From positions 124,001 through 188,000 of the forward strand of contig JANOQW010000034.1 of the NCBI GenBank assembly GCA_031422335.1: 64,000 bases of DNA, given 5' to 3'. Origin of the DNA: Methylotenera_A sp031422335 (GTDB lineage Bacteria; Pseudomonadota; Gammaproteobacteria; Burkholderiales; Methylophilaceae). The notes under the pieces were generated by a model, which saw only the letters and a list, made by a program, of their open reading frames with translations, did no database searches and was not told the origin of the DNA. This document shows positions 59,580 through 64,000 of this stretch, piece by piece (position 1 is the stretch's first letter; the number at the start of each line of letters is the position of its first letter). A program made the position numbers and the translations under genes.

Positions 59580-60704
59580 ATGTCACAAAATAATTCTATA
59601 GGACTTGTTAAAGCGCAAACTGCGCATTTTGATACCCCACTTACTCTAAAAAGCGGTGTTGTGTTGCCGCAATTTGATTTGGTGTACGAGACTTATGGCA
59701 CGCTAAATTCTGATAAAACCAACGCAGTGCTAATTTGCCATGCGCTTTCGGGCAATCACCACGTGGCTGGAAAGTATGCCGAAAGTGACAAAAATGCAGG
59801 TTGGTGGGATAACTTAATTGGCCCAAAAAAACCGCTAGATACCAACAAATTTTTTGTGATTGGTGTAAACAATCTAGCGGGTTGCCACGGCAGCAGCGGC
59901 CCTTCAAGCATTAAACCAAAAAGTAAGAAACCTTACGGCGCCAGCTTTCCGCTGGTGACGGTAGAAGATTGGGTGAATTCGCAAGCGCGTTTATTAGACT
60001 ATTTAGGCATTAAAACGCTGGCCGCAGTTATCGGTGGTAGCTTGGGCGGAATGCAGGCATTGCAATGGACGTTGATGTTTCCAGACCGTGTAAAACATGC
60101 GCTAGTGATTGCCAGTGCGCCTAACTTAACCGCACAAAATATCGCCTTTAACGAGGTGGCACGTCAAGCGATTATGACCGACCCTGAATTTTATGATGGC
60201 GACTATTATGCACACAATACGGTGCCGCATAGGGGCTTAAGAATTGCCAGAATGCTAGGCCATATTACCTATTTAAGTGATGACGCCATGGGCGAAAAGT
60301 TTGGTCGTAAGCTAAAAGACACCATTAAATATAACTTTGATGTAGAGTTTGAAATGGAATCATACTTGCGCTACCAAGGCGATAAATTCGCAGGCGAATT
60401 CGATGCCAACACTTATTTGCGCATGACGCGCGCGCTAGATTATTACGACCCTGCGCTTGTATTTAATGGCGATTTAAGCGCAGCTTTAAAACAAGCCAAA
60501 GCACAATTTTTAGTAGTTTCGTTCACTAGCGATTGGCGCTTTTCACCCACCCGCTCACGCGAAATTGTAAAAGCATTACTGGATAACGAACTAACAGTGA
60601 GCTACGCCGAAGTGACGGCCGCACATGGTCACGATGCATTTTTAATGCCAGATGCGCATTACCACGCGATTTTGCGTAGTTATTTACAAAAAATTGAAGT
60701 ATGA
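59580..60704 (+). CDS. metX: Homoserine O-acetyltransferase (MetX family)
   Basis: A 374-residue alpha/beta-hydrolase acyltransferase. The nucleophile elbow is VIGGSLGGMQALQW (Ser about 153). GCHGSSGPSSIKP, PLVTVEDWVNSQARLLDYLGIKTLAAV and LVVSFTSDWRFSPTRSREIVKALL (catalytic Asp region) are present, and the catalytic His is in AAHGHDAFLMPD. It acylates homoserine for methionine synthesis; acetyl or succinyl specificity cannot be settled by eye, since proteobacterial MetX enzymes of this type can be succinyltransferases. metW overlaps by 4 bp, the conserved metXW pair. Confidence 0.95.
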   Translation: MSQNNSIGLVKAQTAHFDTPLTLKSGVVLPQFDLVYETYGTLNSDKTNAVLICHALSGNHHVAGKYAESDKNAGWWDNLIGPKKPLDTNKFFVIGVNNLAGCHGSSGPSSIKPKSKKPYGASFPLVTVEDWVNSQARLLDYLGIKTLAAVIGGSLGGMQALQWTLMFPDRVKHALVIASAPNLTAQNIAFNEVARQAIMTDPEFYDGDYYAHNTVPHRGLRIARMLGHITYLSDDAMGEKFGRKLKDTIKYNFDVEFEMESYLRYQGDKFAGEFDANTYLRMTRALDYYDPALVFNGDLSAALKQAKAQFLVVSFTSDWRFSPTRSREIVKALLDNELTVSYAEVTAAHGHDAFLMPDAHYHAILRSYLQKIEV

Positions 60705-61327
60705 CCATGAATAATAATGTAATAATTACAAATTATAATCATAAGTTTAGGCAAGATTTCGCCATTATTGCAGGCTGGATAGGCTTTAGTAGCAAAGTAC
60801 TCGATTTAGGTTGTGGCGATGGCGAACTGTTGACGTATTTGCGCAACTCGCTCGAGATAAAAGGTTATGGCGTAGAGAAGGATGATGTCAATTGGCTTAC
60901 CTGCATGCAAAACGGCACCAACGTCATCCAAATGGACTTAGAAGACGGTTTATCGGGCTTTGAGGATCAATCGTTCGATACGGTCATCCTATCGCAAACC
61001 CTACAAGCCATGCATAATACCGAAGAAATTGTACAAGAAATGTTGCGTGTGGGGCGTGAGGTTATCGTCACTTTCCCTAATTTTGGCTATTGGCGCAACC
61101 GCATACAAATTGCCAGTGGCGGCCATATGCCAGTATCAAAAGACCTACCTTACCAGTGGTATGACACACCCAACGTGCATTTATGCACCATTAACGATTT
61201 TGATAAATTTTGTAAAAATTACAAAATTGATGTGATTGAACGCAAGGTAATTACTGAAGGAAATGAAGTAAGTTTTATGCCAAACTTATTAGGCAATTTA
61301 GCCATGTATCGGTTGAAGGCTGGCTAG
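60701..61327 (+). CDS. metW: MetW, methionine biosynthesis protein
   Basis: A 208-residue SAM-methyltransferase-like protein. The SAM loop is SSKVLDLGCGDGELLTYL (about 30-47), with GYGVEKDDVNW, DGLSGFEDQSFDTVILSQTLQAMHN and VGREVIVTFPNFGYWRNRIQIASGGHMPVSKDLPYQWYDTPNVHLCTINDF as the MetW signature. MetW partners MetX and is needed for its activity in several proteobacteria. Its ATG overlaps the metX stop, so the two are coupled. Confidence 0.96.
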   Translation: MTMNNNVIITNYNHKFRQDFAIIAGWIGFSSKVLDLGCGDGELLTYLRNSLEIKGYGVEKDDVNWLTCMQNGTNVIQMDLEDGLSGFEDQSFDTVILSQTLQAMHNTEEIVQEMLRVGREVIVTFPNFGYWRNRIQIASGGHMPVSKDLPYQWYDTPNVHLCTINDFDKFCKNYKIDVIERKVITEGNEVSFMPNLLGNLAMYRLKAG

Positions 61328-61338
61328 TTAAATTCTAG

Positions 61339-62832
61339 TTAAGTAGCTTTATTCAGCTGACTTATAGGCTGGCGCATCCACCACAGCATCACAATACCTG
61401 GCACTGCCATCACTACTGAGAATAAAAAGAAATTCGACCAGCCCAAGCTCTCAGATAACACGCCTGCCACTGGGCTGACATAAATACGTCCAACCGCTGC
61501 CAAGGCAGATAGCAGTGCGTAATGCGTGGCGCTAAACTGGTTATTGCACAAGCTCATCAGTAAGGCCACAAATGCTGCCGTACCCATGCCGCTAGTGATA
61601 TTTTCTAACGCGATGGCACTCATTAATAACCTATCAATTTGCGTAGGGTCTAGCACTGACACAAAACCTAAATCAAACGGCATCAACATAAAACTGCCCC
61701 ATGCACCTTTGCCCAAAATCGCCAGCGCATAAAAGCCAAAGTTAGACAGCAGCTGTAAAATACCAAAGCTCATTAAAGCTTGAAATAAAGTCAGCCGAAT
61801 CATCAGCAAACCTGCTAAAAACGCGCCTATGATGGTGAGCCAAATGCCGATAATTTTATTGACAATGCCAACCTCAATTTGGCTAAATGCCATGCCTTTT
61901 AGTAGAAATGGCGTAAACAAACTGCCAGCAAAGGCGTCGCCCAATTTGTACAAAATAATTAATATTAAAAACGCCCAAGCACCTTGTTGGCTAAAATAGC
62001 TAGCCAGTGATTGATTAAGCGTGGCAAAACCTGCTTTTTGGGCTGCCTTTAAACCCAATGGTAGCGCTACTGCCAAGCTTGCCATCACATACGCCAATTG
62101 CACCCATTTGTTGGCTTCTTGCAAATTAATACCTGCCAAGTTAAAGCCAAAGCGCACCAAATACACGCCCGCCAGCACACCCAACAGCATGGCCAAAAAG
62201 CCGATAAGTTCTTTTTTAGGGTCACTCGCAAGCGGTTTAATATCGCTTTTTACTGAAGGTAAAAAAAGTAGAGAAAATACGGCAATGCCTAGCATAATAG
62301 CGGCCATCACTGCATAAACCTTGCCCCAGCTTTGCCATTGTTCTGCCCAAATAAGCGCGATGCCGCCAGAGGCAATCATGCCAATGCGATAGCCTAACAC
62401 CGACATCGAGGCACCCATACCGCGCTCATCGGTGCGCAATAAATCGGTACGATAAGCATCAATCACAATATCTTGCGAGGCCGATAAAAATGCGATAAGT
62501 AGCGCAATGGCCGCAAATATACCAGGCTTTAACGCAAACGAAACCGTAGATAAATAATAAATGCTAGCTGCTAAAATGAGCTGAGTCAGCACTAACCAAC
62601 CACGCCTACGCCCAAACAATGGCAGCTCGAAGCGATCCATTAGCGGTGCCCACAAAAACTTAAAGGTGTAAGGCATACCCACTAAAGCTAAAAAACCGAT
62701 GGTTGCAATGGCGACGCCATCGGTAGTGAGCCACGCTTGCATGGCTTGCCCAGTCAGGGCCAACGGCAACCCTGATGCAAAACCCAACAATAAAATGGCG
62801 ACTAAACGATGGATGCGCAGAAGTTGATTCAT
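61339..62832 (-). CDS. ampG: AmpG-like MFS permease
   Basis: A 497-residue inner-membrane protein with twelve or more helices. Start HRLVAILLLGFASGLPLALTGQAMQAWLTTDGV is the AmpG signature, followed by VGMPYTFKFLWAPLMDRFELPLFGRRRGWLVLTQL and SASQDIVIDAYRTDLLRTDERGMGASMSVLGYRIGM. AmpG imports anhydromuropeptides (GlcNAc-anhMurNAc peptides) for cell-wall recycling and beta-lactamase signalling. Its stop is convergent with metW at 11 bp; it is divergent from the DUF1223 gene. Confidence 0.93.
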   Translation of the reverse strand: MNQLLRIHRLVAILLLGFASGLPLALTGQAMQAWLTTDGVAIATIGFLALVGMPYTFKFLWAPLMDRFELPLFGRRRGWLVLTQLILAASIYYLSTVSFALKPGIFAAIALLIAFLSASQDIVIDAYRTDLLRTDERGMGASMSVLGYRIGMIASGGIALIWAEQWQSWGKVYAVMAAIMLGIAVFSLLFLPSVKSDIKPLASDPKKELIGFLAMLLGVLAGVYLVRFGFNLAGINLQEANKWVQLAYVMASLAVALPLGLKAAQKAGFATLNQSLASYFSQQGAWAFLILIILYKLGDAFAGSLFTPFLLKGMAFSQIEVGIVNKIIGIWLTIIGAFLAGLLMIRLTLFQALMSFGILQLLSNFGFYALAILGKGAWGSFMLMPFDLGFVSVLDPTQIDRLLMSAIALENITSGMGTAAFVALLMSLCNNQFSATHYALLSALAAVGRIYVSPVAGVLSESLGWSNFFLFSVVMAVPGIVMLWWMRQPISQLNKAT

Positions 62833-62952
62833 TAAGTTGTGCAGTCAAGTTAAAACCACATTTTAACCAAAGCAAACATTTGTGGTAAAAAAACTGTAAG
62901 TTTTTGCTAAATGCGGCGACTAAGTTTTAGTAATTAAAAAAGGAGTTTCAAT

Positions 62953-63726
62953 ATGGGTTATTCAGCCAAAGCTAGCATCGCCACAAGCCTTATTCTATGC
63001 GCCTTTCAGAGCATATCTTTTGCAGCCGAATGTTCTGCCAAAAGCGGTGCCCATACAGTGCCATTGTTAGAGTTATATACCAGTGAGGGTTGCAGCAGCT
63101 GCCCACCAGCAGATAAATGGTTAAACGGCCAAAAAAATGACCCGAGCAAATTTACACCTTTGGCTTTTCATGTGGATTACTGGGATTACATTGGCTGGAA
63201 AGATAAGTTTAGCAAGGCGGAATATAGCGACAGGCAACGCAAAATTGCTGCATTTGGTGGCGCAGGCTTTGTATATACACCACAATTTGTGATGAGTGGC
63301 CGTGACTTTAAAGGCTGGGATAACTCACGATTAAGAGAAAAAGTTGAGTCTAGCCAAAAGTTAGCATCGCGCGCGCATTTAAGCTTAGACTCCGTGCAAG
63401 AAAACGGCAAAATGACGCTTAAAACGAGTGCGCAGACTACCAACCCAGCAGATGCTAAAAATGTGGATGTGTTTGTGGCAATTTACGAAAACAAATTGAG
63501 TAGCAAAATAAATGCAGGCGAAAACAGTGGCCGCGAGTTGAAACACGATTATGTAGTGCGCGAGTTTTTTGGTGCTTATCAAATTAATAATCAAAACGAA
63601 TTTAGCAAAAATTTTACCTTAGACGCTGCATGGGCAAAGCGTGATGCAGGCGCAGTGGTATTTGTGCAAAACAGCCAAACGGGTGAGATATTGCAAAGCT
63701 TGGTGCTGAAGTTTTGTGATGGTTAA
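62953..63726 (+). CDS. DUF1223 exported thioredoxin-like protein
   Basis: A 257-residue secreted protein. Signal peptide ends near SFAAE. The mature part has VPLLELYTSEGCSSCPPADKWLNGQ with the CSSC redox motif (about 47-50). FHVDYWDYIGWKDKFSKAEYSDRQRKIAAFGGAGFVYTPQFVMSGRDFKGWD and VFVQNSQTGEILQSLVL follow. DUF1223 proteins have a thioredoxin fold of unknown partner; a periplasmic disulfide role is plausible. A good AGGAG ribosome site lies before the ATG. Single-gene unit ending near repeat copy 8. Confidence 0.92.
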   Translation: MGYSAKASIATSLILCAFQSISFAAECSAKSGAHTVPLLELYTSEGCSSCPPADKWLNGQKNDPSKFTPLAFHVDYWDYIGWKDKFSKAEYSDRQRKIAAFGGAGFVYTPQFVMSGRDFKGWDNSRLREKVESSQKLASRAHLSLDSVQENGKMTLKTSAQTTNPADAKNVDVFVAIYENKLSSKINAGENSGRELKHDYVVREFFGAYQINNQNEFSKNFTLDAAWAKRDAGAVVFVQNSQTGEILQSLVLKFCDG

Positions 63727-63767
63727 GCGATTTAAAGCTTAAATAATAACAATAATAATAAATACGA

Positions 63768-63805
63768 CTGCCCTGTAAGCCCATAAATATGGGCCTACAG
63801 GGCAT
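63768..63805 (+). repeat. 39-bp palindromic repeat, copy 8 (DUF1223 convergent gap)
   Basis: TGCCCTGTAAGCCCATA and TATGGGCCTACAGGGCA pair almost perfectly with two bases between, so here the loop itself has become palindromic. It lies 41 bp after the DUF1223 stop and 5 bp from the convergent partial gene's stop. Confidence 0.85.
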
Positions 63806-63810
63806 TGTTT

Positions 63811-64000
63811 TTAATCATTCATTGCTGTAATTAGGCCGCCATTTAGCCAGCTCGCTAAATATTGCGCGGCTTGCATAGTAGCAACTTCTTCCGTGGCATT
63901 TTCTTGTAAATTCTCACAAAGTTCACCAAAACTGCCACCAGAAATTACAGCTTGAATCGCTGCGTATTCAGCAAGCTCAAGCGAGCGATAATGTGAATTC
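63811..64000 (-). CDS. C-terminal fragment of a gene cut by window edge (BufC/HvfC-like?)
   Basis: Sixty-two codons are visible to the TAA stop at 63811; the beginning lies outside the window. The residues (YRSLELAEYAAIQAVISG, GSFGELCENLQENATEEV, MQAAQYLASWLNGGLITAM) match the pattern of the C-terminal tail of DUF2063/BufC-type proteins, which end in a FxELCxxL...AAxxLxxWLxxGLI helix pair and pair with DUF692 proteins in copper or hypochlorite-stress peptide maturation. This identification is tentative because only the tail is present. Confidence 0.4.
   Translation of the reverse strand, partial: NSHYRSLELAEYAAIQAVISGGSFGELCENLQENATEEVATMQAAQYLASWLNGGLITAMND

Noticed and set aside
1..64000. 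tRNA, rRNA, CRISPR array, complete insertion sequence or prophage
   Set aside because: Read on both strands; none of the expected folds, spaced repeats or transposase/integrase genes are present.

Overview
The window is chromosomal sequence of a moderately AT-rich Gram-negative bacterium, most likely a methylotrophic betaproteobacterium of the Methylophilaceae (Methylotenera/Methylophilus type). This is inferred from the quinoprotein-dehydrogenase-associated SoxYZ-like carrier, the porin, the glnA-ntrBC and pilMNOPQ-aroKB gene orders and the general protein style. No rRNA, tRNA, CRISPR array, phage or complete insertion sequence was seen. The content is mostly housekeeping; the novelty is in the repeats, the regulatory leaders and one accessory operon.

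Layout. 1-2440: tolR (cut by the edge), tolQ, ybgC and ruvB on the minus strand. 2503-8643: a tight minus-strand operon of a DUF4349 lipoprotein, a TonB-dependent receptor, an orphan ABC-type binding protein and a periplasm-sensing GGDEF/EAL protein. 8670-11497: ruvA, ruvC, yebC and an EamA exporter. 11570-16407: CBS protein, YjbQ, SoxYZ-like carrier with a CRP-type site upstream, VOC protein and tdh-kbl. 16442-23471: DUF4145, aspS, DUF502, FmdB, FecR, ssb and a YajR-like transporter. 23536-29149: uvrA, DUF456, mtgA, aroE and a rhodanese. 29425-34193: glnA with a sigma-54/NtrC control region, a DUF4124 protein and ntrBC. 34308-38195: DUF6445, a dead GIY-YIG gene, porin and dgt-like. 38196-44929: the pilMNOPQ-aroK-aroB series on the minus strand. 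45190-49258: PBP1a and two unknowns. 49255-55499: rpe, a Trp-rich leader peptide with attenuator, trpE, trpG, trpD, DUF3465, trpC and hemB. 55655-61327: hemA, prfA, an inserted unknown, prmC, metX and metW. 61339-64000: AmpG-like transporter, DUF1223 and a partial gene.

The strongest unusual signal is a family of about 39-bp imperfect palindromes (arms ATGCCCTGCAAGCC and GGCTTGCAGGGCAT around an asymmetric loop AATATCCATGC). I count twelve copies. Eight lie between genes, six of those where two genes converge. Four lie inside trpC, trpD and prmC (twice) in open reading frame, and as far as I can judge from remembered orthologues they do not lengthen the proteins. That points to replacement or selection of the motif rather than simple insertion. 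A short-loop relative occurs twice, and an unrelated GTCATTGCGAG-type repeat family occurs four times, flanking a GIY-YIG nuclease pseudogene and lying in the prmC-metX gap.

Other points of interest are a 13-18 residue leader peptide with three Trp codons before trpE, and the TonB receptor / binding protein / c-di-GMP enzyme operon, which looks like a trans-envelope signalling chain. All assignments are from reading the sequence and family knowledge; no searches were run.
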